A DNA stretch of 64,000 bases, from assembly GCA_963708905.1 (NCBI GenBank), contig CAVPUV010000027.1, positions 1-64,000 of the forward strand. The letters run 5' to 3'. The first letter of the stretch is position 1; the number at the start of each line of letters is the position of its first letter. This document shows positions 17,393-25,151 of the stretch, piece by piece. The DNA comes from SHZL01 sp963708905 (GTDB taxonomy: Bacteria > Pseudomonadota > Gammaproteobacteria > Xanthomonadales > SZUA-36). The position numbers were made by a program, and so were the translations under genes. A model generated the notes under the pieces. That model was not told the DNA's origin and did no database searches. It saw only the letters and a program-made list of their open reading frames with translations.

Positions 17393-18409
17393 TCAGTGTA
17401 CGGCCGGGGATGGTGGATTGTCAGTACTTGAAGACTTGAGGTCAGATGAAAAGACCAAGCCTTCGAGCATCGAACCGAGCTTTCCCCGGTCCGCCCGTAA
17501 GTCATCCACGCCGGTCCGCCGCAGCGCAGCGAGCAAACCGGTATCGAGGAAATGCAGCTTGGGCGTTTTGACCAGGCGTTTCAGGTCGTTCCGGTGCCAG
17601 GCACGCACGCGCCGAACGACGAACATCTGTTCGAGCAGCGAGAGCCAGCGGTCGACTGTCTTGCTGTCGACACCAAGTGGGGCGGCGAGCGCCGAAAGAT
17701 TGACCATCTGCCCGGAAGCGATTGCGGCATGGTCGAGCAGGCGCGCCAGTTCGGCTGTTTTGGAGACGCCCGCGATCTCGGTGACATCCCTTTCGGCGAG
17801 GGCGCGGGCATAGGCCGTCAGCCAGTCTCGACGGCGCGCAGCTGAGGCGCGCGCAAGTGCTTCCGGATAGCCCCCGGCGACGGCGCGCTCGACCAGATCC
17901 GGCGTACGCCCCGTTTCGCTTAGCGCGGGAAAGTCTGCAGCGAAAGCGCGGGCAAGGAAGTCCGGCACGTCGTGCCGTTCAATTTCCGCCTGACTGAGTG
18001 GCAGGAGTTCGATGGTCTCGACCCGTCCAGCCAGAGAGTCCGGCGAGATGGAGCTGCGGAACAGGTCGACCGAACCGGTGATCAGGAACCGGCCCGGGCG
18101 CGAATCGTCATCGACAGCCTTCTTCAGGGCGAGGATCAGCCCCGGCGCACGCTGGATTTCGTCAATGACGGCCCGGTCGAGCCCGCGCATAAAGCCATTC
18201 GGGTCAGCGTTAGCGAACTGGCGGAACTGTTCGTCATCGAGGGTGATGAAACTCAGCGCCTCGTCGGCGGCGATCTTTCGTACGAGCGTCGTCTTGCCAG
18301 ACTGCCTTGGGCCGACCAGCGCGACAATCCTGGTATCGCCCATCGCCTCGCGCACGCGTATTTCGGCATGCCGTGCGAAGGTAGCGGTTTGGTTCGGCTG
18401 ATCTGGCAT
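17393..18409 (-). pseudogene. AAA ATPase of the ATP-binding/DUF4143 family, C-terminally truncated
   Basis: A 338-residue ATPase with Walker A (VGPRQSGKTTL, about residues 31-41), Walker B-like DRAVIDEIQRAP near 79-90, the sensor-like FLITGSVDLF near 108, and the downstream DUF4143 domain including KLHFLDTGLLAAL near 294. Members of this family are usually about 380-430 residues long and continue after GSMLE with a conserved nuclease-like tail. Here the frame ends soon after GSMLEGLVFSSDL in low-complexity residues, so the gene appears cut by a deletion or rearrangement. ATG at 18409 is chosen over an upstream frame to 18589 because family members begin near this point. These ATPases often behave as accessory, horizontally moving genes. 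Confidence 0.7.
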
Positions 18410-18670
18410 AGCAGTCCGTCCAATTCGGATTGAGGTTTCGGCAGATTCGGAATGCAAGTAAGGGTCAGAGTCAAGTGCCAGAGTGGGCTGACGAGGATGC
18501 ACGGCGTAATCGGACACTGCGCATGGCGTCTTTGCTGTTTCCCGGGAGCTTTCACCTTGCGAGCATGGCATGACACCCCGCCAGTGCAACTCTGTTTCGC
18601 GTCTGATGCAGTCCCTCGGTCGTGGCTACGTGGCGTACTTAAATTTTGCCTACACACGAAGCGGCAGGTA

Positions 18671-18817
18671 GTATTTGCGCGGTGGATTACCCGCCCTGAG
18701 CGCACGGGCGCCAATTTGATCGATCACAAGTAAAGAGTGGGAATTTCCCACTTGGCCATTTGCCCACAATGGGCGACACTTGCGATATGACAACCATTAC
18801 TCAAACCAACCACAAAA
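18671..18817. repeat. Copy A of a 147-bp duplicated toxin-antitoxin control region
   Basis: Matches 22734-22880 at about 138 of 147 positions by eye. It contains the perfect palindrome GTGGGAATTTCCCAC at about 18737-18751 and a second one, GCCCACAATGGGC, just after it. It ends with the first codons of the antitoxin seen in copy B (ATG at 18787, MTTITQTNHK). Here that frame runs into a stop after a few codons, so copy A carries only the promoter/operator and a stub of the antitoxin. A mazEF-like module now lies downstream. Confidence 0.85.
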
Positions 18818-18829
18818 GTTCAACCCTAT

Positions 18830-18895
18830 ATGTTCAACAATGATTGACATGAAACTGAGCGCCAATTAGAATATGTTCAACGATGTTTAACATGA
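18830..18895 (+). promoter_or_regulatory. mazE: Two operator-like repeats upstream of the MazEF-type module
   Basis: A 23-bp sequence, ATGTTCAACAATGATTGACA and its last three bases, at 18830-18852 recurs at 18873-18895 with three changes. The repeats are 43 bp apart and stop 12 bp before the antitoxin ATG. Each has a dyad of the TGTT...AACA type. Toxin-antitoxin operons are normally repressed by their own complex bound to such sites, so I read these as operators; binding is not shown. Confidence 0.5.
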
Positions 18896-18907
18896 GGAAA
18901 TGATTTC

Positions 18908-19159
18908 ATGGAAGTGGTTCTTCGCAAGTACGGAAACAGCACTGTCCTCGCGCTACCGCCCGCGCTGCTCAAGGATTTGAGCCTCAAAGCAGGTCAATCG
19001 ATGACATTGGATTCAACCCCGGACGGTCGCATCACGCTGGCACCGAAACGCCGCTACACCTTGGCCGACTTGCTCGCACAATGCGATCTGAAGGTGGCGC
19101 CACCGGCAGACTTGGCGCTGTGGGACAAAGCTCGTCCAGTCGGTCAAGAGGCTTGGTGA
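18908..19159 (+). CDS. mazE: MazE-like antitoxin (AbrB/SpoVT type)
   Basis: An 83-residue protein with the swapped-hairpin AbrB signature: a leading VVLRKYGNSTVLALPPALLK at residues 3-22 (DNA binding), then SLKAGQSMTLDS and a beta strand RITLAPKR. The C-terminal half, rich in Leu and Ala, is the expected toxin-binding tail. A purine-rich ATGAGGAAATG stretch gives a ribosome-binding site just upstream. The stop codon shares one base with the toxin ATG, a normal arrangement for coupled toxin-antitoxin pairs. Family call firm; activity inferred from pairing. Confidence 0.85.
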   Translation: MEVVLRKYGNSTVLALPPALLKDLSLKAGQSMTLDSTPDGRITLAPKRRYTLADLLAQCDLKVAPPADLALWDKARPVGQEAW

Positions 19160-19500
19160 TGGCGGTATTTGACCGAGGTGACATTGTGACGGTGCGCTTC
19201 GACCCGGTGGAAGGCCATGAAATGCGGGGAGCCAACCGCCCCGCGCTTGTGCTAAGCACGCGCGAGTTCAACCGACTCGGCGATGTACTTGTGATACCGA
19301 TTACCCAAGGCGGTGACTTCTCCAGGTTTGCCGGATTCGCAGTATCTCTGACCGGCACCGGCTGCAAGACACAGGGTGTTGCACTGGTGAATAAGTTGCG
19401 TATGCTGGACTTGGCGGCTCGTAAAGCAAAAAAAGTCGAACGCGTGCCGCACGAGGTTATCGACGACGCCATTGGTCGACTGATGACGCTGTTTGAATAA
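19159..19500 (+). CDS. mazF: MazF/PemK-family toxin, endoribonuclease
   Basis: A 113-residue protein of the MazF/PemK family. It begins with FDRGDIVTVRFDPVEGHEMRG (the start of the beta barrel and the conserved Arg-Gly region), followed by NRPALVLSTREFN, the conserved VIPITQGG near residue 50, and LRMLDLAARKAKKVERVP near 81. Characterised members cut mRNA at short motifs and are neutralised by the adjacent antitoxin. The start at 19159 overlaps the antitoxin stop; an upstream frame to 19081 lies inside the antitoxin gene and is not used. Confidence 0.87.
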   Translation: MAVFDRGDIVTVRFDPVEGHEMRGANRPALVLSTREFNRLGDVLVIPITQGGDFSRFAGFAVSLTGTGCKTQGVALVNKLRMLDLAARKAKKVERVPHEVIDDAIGRLMTLFE

Positions 19501-20152
19501 CCGGAAGGAAAGGATAGGAATTCCAATGCTACTTCTTGGTCAGTGTATGCCGCGGGTTCATGCCGTCAAGGCTTCCGCATACAGGCCGCGCCTGCCCTCC
19601 GTCGCACACTTTTGAGGCTTGGCTGCTCTCGCAGCGGCCGTTGGCACCGCATAGGACCTTCCGGCGGGCTGTCGCCAGGCGTTTTCGCCGCGGCATCGCT
19701 CGCGTCGGTGGATCTGAACTCGCTTACCAGACCACGTCCTGGTTCTGGTTCTCGTAGTCGGGCATCACGTCGACTGGTGGATCGAGGTGAAGCGGCCCGC
19801 GGGCACTGAGATCATCCCGTTGCTGCATCGCGCGCATCCCGGGCGGGCCGCTTACCTGCCGGAAGCAAGTTCAATAGGGGTTACAACCATTCAGGCTGAG
19901 GAGAATCTTTCTACTTCTGGCAGTTTTAGCGCCTAAGCCCTCGAAGAAACTCATGAGTAAATCGAGGTTTTTCAGCGCACCCCAACAAAGCGGCAATTAC
20001 CGTATGATACGAAGCGCTGGATATGGATATGTGGCTGGAAAGCCGCTCACGGCTTCCCGATTATAAAAGGCATCTCCAGCGGGAGCTAAGCATCGGCCAG
20101 CTGAGTCTTATCATCGGTTTGCCACGAAACCATTAAAGGCGTGTAATGTAAA
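19501..20152. other. Intergenic stretch without a supported gene
   Basis: About 650 bp with no reading frame that looks like a protein. Several short frames exist (for example plus 19536-19757), but their residue use is Arg/Ser/Pro rich and typical of non-coding frames in GC-rich DNA. The part near 19780-19860 may be decayed coding sequence, but I could not identify a family. Confidence 0.5.
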
Positions 20153-20176
20153 GGGCCCGGCTACCCGTCCGGGCCC
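20153..20176. terminator. Strong GC hairpin upstream of the secreted protein gene
   Basis: GGGCCCGG, a short loop, then a complementary GTCCGGGCCC forms a very stable stem. It sits about 35 bp before the start of the beta-helix gene. It lacks a long T run on the plus strand, so it could be a terminator or a leader hairpin. Confidence 0.45.
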
Positions 20177-20211
20177 ATGCAGTTATCGCTTTTTCTTAGG
20201 AATTGAACAAA

Positions 20212-21666
20212 GTGAATAAGTATCGCGTCGTTGTCTTCTGCCTAGGATTGCTATTATTCGGGACACCGGCACAGGCCCAGGAAACCGTTGAAGTAACCGT
20301 AACAGATTTTGCTGGATTGCGACAAGCGATTAACCTCGCCAATCAGCAATCCCCGAACACACTCACGCAGATCTACATCGTCGGTAAAATCTACTGGACG
20401 GCGCCGGCGCAAACACCTGATCCGCAGCCAATTCGGCGCGTTGTCAGGATTTCTGGTGGCATATTCAGCGAGGCTGAAGATGGCGGCGGCTCAAACCTCT
20501 TTATCGTCGAATCGTCAGGCAAGCTAACGGTAACGGATTCGAAGTTTGTTGACATTTCGAGCGTTAACTTTGGGCCGATAATTTTCAGCAATCAAGGTGA
20601 ACTTGCACTGGAAAATGTGACGTTCACATCGGTCAGCGGCAGCGGGATCTGCTTGAGGTTCGGCTGCACACCCAGCCAGTCGCCCATTATCTACAACGGT
20701 GCACAGGGAAAGCTCACCCTGAAAGGCGTGCGATTCGAAAATTCTGGTTCAGAAACGGATCCAAGCTGGGGAACCGCGGGCAGCAATGGCATATTGGCAA
20801 ACGAAGGCACGGCGGAACTCGTCCGAACCCAGGTTTTCTTGAGTCACAACCGTTGGGAGCAGCCTCTTTATAACTCAGGATTCATGAGACTGCAGAATTC
20901 CAGCTTCCTGGTGCGCAACTACCCGGCCACCCCTGTGCTTGACCTGCTGGAGACCACGGAAGGGGCGCAGACTGAGTCCGTTAATTCCGTTTTTGAAGGA
21001 TTCACCGGCACCTGGTGTGGGCAGGTTGAGAGTCTTGGACACAATTCGACCAGCGCGCCTGATTGCACTTGGGCCTCGCCCGGCGATGAGGTTGGAACTT
21101 CAACGGGGCTGATTTGGCGGGAGATAAGAAACCGCTTCAACTTGATCCCGGATGCTGGCAGTTCAATTGTCGATACCGCCGACTCCAGTTGGTGCCCCGA
21201 TGACGGACGGGAGATCTTTGACGGCGACGGTAACGGCTCGGTAACCTGCGATCGCGGCGCCTGGGAACATCAAAGGATGACCCTCGCCGACGGTGGTGCG
21301 AATGGATTGTATTTTGACCCGAACCAAAACGGTCACTACGTCTATGTTCTGGACAACTACTTCAATACCCTGGTTGTATGGAACACCTTTGACAGGGCTG
21401 GAAATCAGGCCTGGATCCTCGCTACCGGTGAGCTAATCGAAGGAAAATCGATGATCGCCGAAGCGTATACCAATGAAAACGGCGAACTCACCCCGCTTGG
21501 CCCTCGCAATGTGGATCGCGATCTCTTCTGGGGCACCATCCAGCTGCAACTGGATTCATGTGGGCGTGGAAAGTTTACTTTCAACTCGGACCTGCCTGAT
21601 TTCACCAGCGGGCAGTTTGAGATCCGCAGATTAGCGTATGTAAGGCAGATTGGATGTGACGATTAG
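20212..21666 (+). CDS. Secreted right-handed beta-helix protein with a gammaproteobacterial-type C-terminal domain
   Basis: About 484 residues. An N-terminal signal peptide (VVVFCLGLLLFGTPAQA) ends near residue 24. Residues ~30-330 carry irregular repeats with beta-helix character, for example SGKLTVTDSKFVDIS and QGELALENVTFTSVSG, as in choice-of-anchor adhesins. A calcium-loop-like FDGDGNGSVTCDRGAWE lies near 342. The last ~125 residues (from GANGLYFDPNQNGHYV) resemble a C-terminal domain seen on many secreted proteins of gammaproteobacteria, with an aromatic strand VVWNTFDRAGNQAWILATG. I use GTG at 20212, which has AGGA at a usual distance; TTG at 20203 is also possible. Role on the cell surface or outside the cell is likely, ligand unknown. 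Confidence 0.7.
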   Translation: MNKYRVVVFCLGLLLFGTPAQAQETVEVTVTDFAGLRQAINLANQQSPNTLTQIYIVGKIYWTAPAQTPDPQPIRRVVRISGGIFSEAEDGGGSNLFIVESSGKLTVTDSKFVDISSVNFGPIIFSNQGELALENVTFTSVSGSGICLRFGCTPSQSPIIYNGAQGKLTLKGVRFENSGSETDPSWGTAGSNGILANEGTAELVRTQVFLSHNRWEQPLYNSGFMRLQNSSFLVRNYPATPVLDLLETTEGAQTESVNSVFEGFTGTWCGQVESLGHNSTSAPDCTWASPGDEVGTSTGLIWREIRNRFNLIPDAGSSIVDTADSSWCPDDGREIFDGDGNGSVTCDRGAWEHQRMTLADGGANGLYFDPNQNGHYVYVLDNYFNTLVVWNTFDRAGNQAWILATGELIEGKSMIAEAYTNENGELTPLGPRNVDRDLFWGTIQLQLDSCGRGKFTFNSDLPDFTSGQFEIRRLAYVRQIGCDD

Positions 21667-21671
21667 TTTAG

Positions 21672-21836
21672 TTAGCTAGTGTCTGTCCATAAACGGGCAT
21701 CCCTGCCCGTTATGGATTCGCTACGCAAAAGCGTGGTTTTGCTGCGCTCACATTTTCAATGACTTACGTCATCGAAAATGGCGGCACATCCGTGTGCCGC
21801 GTTAGCATATGGCGTTTATGGATGGGCACTAGCTAA
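21672..21836. mobile_element. MITE-like element, 165 bp
   Basis: Non-coding segment with terminal inverted repeats of 24 bp: TTAGCTAGTGTCTGTCCATA (extending to 21695) at the left, and the matching reverse complement at 21813-21836 with three mismatches. Inside are further palindromes around CGGGCATCCCTGCCCG, CATTTTCAATGACTTACGTC (followed by the complementary GAAAATG), and CGGCACATCCGTGTGCCG. No reading frame of note. It starts just after the beta-helix gene's stop. The structure is that of a miniature inverted-repeat transposable element. Confidence 0.7.
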
Positions 21837-22002
21837 GCGGCATGGTAGTAACACCTTCACAGGCCATGGTCGTGCCTGCCTTCACCAAATCGCCCCTACC
21901 GCGTCCAATTCGCGGACTAACTCCACGAGCGCGCCCCGGCAAAATATCTCGCCATGTCGCGTCTGGTTGGTGATCCCTTCCCGGAGTAGAAGGACGAGCT
22001 GG

Positions 22003-22392
22003 TCATGAAACAATCTTGGCAATTTGCGAGTCCCACATAATCAAAGCATCTCGCTTCTCAGAAAAGTAATCATGCTGGTTGTATGTCCCATCTATGGAAT
22101 GATCGGCGTGATTCGTCAGACGATTTCGAACATCAATCGGCACACCCATTCTTGCCCGCGCGAAGCCGTGCGCCACAATCCCGCACTCCAGATACGCACT
22201 CAGTTCGAGTTCGCGCTCGACATAGGCCGGCACCAACTCGCCGTCCGCCGCTTCCTGCCGCGCCAGCCACGTCGTCAGCCAGCCGCGCGCCGTCTGGTAG
22301 GCCAGCGTGCGCTCGGGACGGCGCCGCCGGTAGACGCCTGGCGCACAGACCGTTTCGCCGGCATCGGCGGCACGACTGGCTGCTCTGACCAT
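22003..22392 (-). pseudogene. IS91-type transposase / tyrosine integrase chimera (relic)
   Basis: One open frame joins two unrelated mobile-element genes. The N-terminal ~85 residues (VYRRRRPERTLAYQTARGW... AYLECGIVAHGFARAR) match the start of IS91-family transposases, ending where the zinc-binding cysteines should begin. From about residue 88 the sequence is the last ~45 residues of a tyrosine recombinase: RNRLTNHADHSIDGTYNQHD, then the terminal YF..KRDALIMWDSQI helix; the catalytic Arg-His region is absent, although the Tyr-containing tail (YNQHDY) remains. Neither half could work alone. It is probably the product of a deletion between two adjacent elements. Confidence 0.7.
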
Positions 22393-22733
22393 GGACCTGC
22401 CTGGCGCACAAAACGGACTTGCAGGCTGGCTGCCATCGGGTGTGCGCGGCTACGGAAGAACCCCGCGTGGGTCGGTAGGACAATTGCCCACCGGGGTGTC
22501 AGAGTTTTCCGACGATCTGGGTGGTCTGCGCTTTACTCCCGGCAGTTGGCCTACACCGGCGCGAGAGCTGGCAGGGGTTGGTCACCAATCCAGCTGAACT
22601 ACCTCTGTCGACGGAGTTGCAACCACGGCGGCAGATTCCGGCGCAACTGCTGGCGTAAAGTGCGTAAGAATTTGTCGCGCACTCGCTTTCACGAGCGAGC
22701 AATACACACCGCAAAGCATGCAACTGGTTGGTG
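22393..22733. other. Gene-less stretch between the mobile-element relic and the second TA control region
   Basis: About 340 bp without a convincing coding frame. The short plus frame at 22391-22597 and the minus frames here have atypical composition. It may be leader DNA of the IS91-type element, but I recognise no ends. Confidence 0.4.
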
Positions 22734-22880
22734 GTATTTGCGCGGTGGCTTACCCGCCCTGAGCGCACGGGCGCCAATTTGATCAATCACAGGTAAACAG
22801 TGGGAATGTCCCACTTGACCATGTGCCCACAATGGGCGACACTTGCAACATGACAACCATTACTCAAACCAACCACAAAA
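22734..22880. repeat. Copy B of the 147-bp duplicated toxin-antitoxin control region
   Basis: About 94% identical by eye to 18671-18817. The main palindrome here is GTGGGAATGTCCCAC at about 22800-22814 and the GCCCACAATGGGC palindrome is retained. The antitoxin ATG at 22850 lies inside the repeat and, unlike in copy A, opens a complete gene. This copy is therefore probably the intact original arrangement. Confidence 0.85.
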
Positions 22881-23137
22881 ACACCGATTCCAAAGGCCGG
22901 GTAACACTTGGCGTTCACTTTGCGAACCGGTCCGTTATCGTTGAACACCGGAGCGAGGACGAGGTCATCGTTCGCCTCGCTCGCGTGATTCCGGAGAGTG
23001 AAGCGTGGCTCTACAAGAGCCCGAATGCCCTGGCAGCAGTGCGACTTGGTCTGGAGCAGGCCCGCGCAGGCAGGGTCACGAAGAACCCACCGGATCTGAA
23101 GGCGGCCGCAAAACTTGCCAAACAGCTTGAAGACTGA
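22850..23137 (+). CDS. Antitoxin-like protein of a RelE-type module
   Basis: About 95 residues. The middle reads SKGRVTLGVHFANRSVIVEH, which resembles a small beta-rich DNA-binding domain, followed by an alpha-helical tail with LAAVRLGLEQARAGRVTKNP and AAKLAKQLED. Similar tails are found in antitoxins that cap RelE-like toxins. The stop shares its last base with the toxin ATG. ATG at 22850 is preferred to 22823, because the operator palindromes end just before it and the same ATG is conserved in copy A of the duplicated region. Identity as antitoxin rests mainly on gene pairing. Confidence 0.65.
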   Translation: MTTITQTNHKNTDSKGRVTLGVHFANRSVIVEHRSEDEVIVRLARVIPESEAWLYKSPNALAAVRLGLEQARAGRVTKNPPDLKAAAKLAKQLED

Positions 23138-23487
23138 TGCTCTTCACACTGGTCTGGCTTGAAGAGCCGGCAGACACTTTCCACGAACTGCAAGATGCGG
23201 CCCTACAGTCGCTGGCGAATCGACAGAAGTCCAGGAAGGCAAAGGTCTCGAAGCAGCAAGGGCTCTTCAAGCAGGTCTTAAAGTGCCTTGAGCTCCTCCA
23301 GGCAAACCCTCGCCACCCAGGCCTCAAGACCCACGAATACCACTCGATCGAGAACCCCTACGATCCAGAAACAAAGGTCTTCGAGGCGTACGTTCAAAAC
23401 CGCACACCCAACGCCTACCGCATTTTTTGGTGCTATGGCCCGAGGAAGCGTGAAATTACAATCATCGCCATCACGCCGCATCCGTGA
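23137..23487 (+). CDS. RelE/ParE-superfamily toxin-like protein
   Basis: A 116-residue protein with the RelE-type layout: a helical first part (FHELQDAALQSLANRQKSRK), a middle with HPGLKTHEYHSIENPYD, and a C-terminal sheet FEAYVQNRTPNAYRIFWCYG followed by KREITIIAITPHP. The final strand and its His resemble catalytic positions of RelE-like mRNA interferases. It overlaps the antitoxin gene by one base. Toxin activity is inferred from fold resemblance and pairing. Confidence 0.68.
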   Translation: MLFTLVWLEEPADTFHELQDAALQSLANRQKSRKAKVSKQQGLFKQVLKCLELLQANPRHPGLKTHEYHSIENPYDPETKVFEAYVQNRTPNAYRIFWCYGPRKREITIIAITPHP

Positions 23488-23690
23488 TGCGTGTGGTTGC
23501 CCCATGCAATCAAGCCTCTGAAATACCAAGTCGATTCACCTGTAACGAAGGGCCATGCGCCCTATCGCCACCCCGAAATCCCGCCCCCTTTCAGTCCTCA
23601 TCCCCCTGCCACGGACTTTTCCGCCTTGAAAGCGTTTCACCACATCAGCGCTTCCAGCCGCGGGCTGCCGGCTGGAGCCGGCAGGGTCTG

Positions 23691-25080
23691 TCATTCGCGC
23701 GCGGACTTCAGGGCATAAGCCAGCACATAGTCGCCGCGGGTGGTGTCGAGCAGTGGATGCCCGCCGGCCGCCAGGACCACGTACTGGCGGCCATCCACCG
23801 CGTAGGTCATGGGCGTCGCCTGGCCACCGGCCGGAAGCTTGTCGGTCCACAGCAATACCCTGCGCGACCAGCGGCGGTGGCGCGACTGGAAACGGCTGTG
23901 TCGGTGACAACCACTCGCCCTTCACCCCGCCCTGCGGCACCGCACGCTCCTCGATCGGAAACACCGGCTCGCCGGTCTCGCGGTTGAAAACGAACACCAG
24001 CCCTTGCTTGGTGAGCTGCACAACCGCCGGGATCGTCTTGCCGGCCCGCTGCAGCTCGATCAGAATCGGCTGCGCCGGCAGGTCGTAGTCCCACAGGTCA
24101 TGGTGGGTGAGCTGAAACTGCCATACAACCTCACCGCTCGCACCGCGCAGCGCCACCAGCGAGTTCGCGTAGCGGTTCTCTCCCGGCCGCGTTCCGCCGA
24201 AGTAATCAGGGCTAGCGCTCCCGGTAGCCAGAAACACCAGGTCTCGCTCCTCATCGACCGACATCGGCGCCCAGACATTGCCAGCGCCAGTGTTTGCGGC
24301 GCTGTCCCCATGCCAACTCTTTGCGGCTGGATCGTCAGGATCGCGCGGCGCCGGATCGAACTCCCAGCGGAGCGCGCCGGTGCGTACATCGAGCGCCCGT
24401 ACCTTGCCGCTCGGTTCGTCGGCGCGCGAACTGTCACTGATCGCCGAACCAATCACCACGATATCGCCCGCAATCACCGGCGGCGATGAAATCTGGATGA
24501 ACTCGTCTGCATCGAGTGGCCGGCCCGCGGCGAACGCAACCATGCCCTGATCGCCGAATTCGGCGCATGGCTGGCCGTCCTGCGCATCGACGGCGTATAC
24601 CCTGAAAGCCCAGGTGCCGTACAGGATTCGATGCCGGCAGTGCGCACCCGCCGGCGCAGAAGTGTCAATCCACTGGGTTACGCCACGGCACCGCGGCATG
24701 AAATGCCCACCGGTCTGCTTCAGGTCCATCTTTGGATCAAACACCCAGCGTTCGCTTCCGCTTGCCGGGTCGAGCGCCACGAGGCGGCCCATCGGCGTAC
24801 ATATGATCAACGCGCCGGCCACTATCGTTGGCGTGTCCTGGAACGCCTGCGAGGACTCGAGAGCCTCGCCGTAGCGCTGGAGTTCGCCGGTGCGGTACAC
24901 CCAGGCAATTTCAAGTTCCGCGACGTTGTCGCGGTTAATCTCCGTCAGCGTCGAATACCGGGCTCCTGCCTGGGTCCCGCCGATGTAGGACCATTCCTCT
25001 GCCGAGGCGACTGATATCGCGCCGCCGGCACCTATCACCGCGCATAAAAAAATCCTGCTGAGTCCGCTGTAGCTGCTCAT
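23691..25080 (-). pseudogene. PQQ-dependent dehydrogenase with internal deletion
   Basis: Starts with a signal peptide (RIFLCAVIGAGGAISVASA) and continues as a beta-propeller quinoprotein of the glucose/alcohol dehydrogenase type: TEINRDNVAELEIAWVYRTG, LVALDPASGSERWVFDP, LTHHDLWDYDLPAQP, and the PQQ-domain run to PPPLVAQGI. Just after that, near 23850, the frame breaks. In the next frame the true end of such enzymes appears (LWTDKLPAGGQATPMTY, then QYVVLAAGGH and DYVLAYAL) with a stop at 23691. Comparison with normal family members implies that roughly 200 codons are missing at the join and that the two sides are out of frame. The enzyme should be inactive. Confidence 0.8.
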
Positions 25081-25151
25081 GTTATGGTCTCCGCGCGCGT
25101 CACCGCTGTATGAGTTCCTCAGAGCGACGCCATCTGCGCTTTTAGGTTTGC

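Noticed and set aside
18410..18589. Upstream extension of the AAA ATPase
   Set aside because: The extra 60 residues are unlike the start of the family, and ATG 18409 matches the usual beginning.
22391..22597. Short plus frame after the mobile relic
   Set aside because: 68 residues without start-site support or similarity; overlaps the relic's leader.
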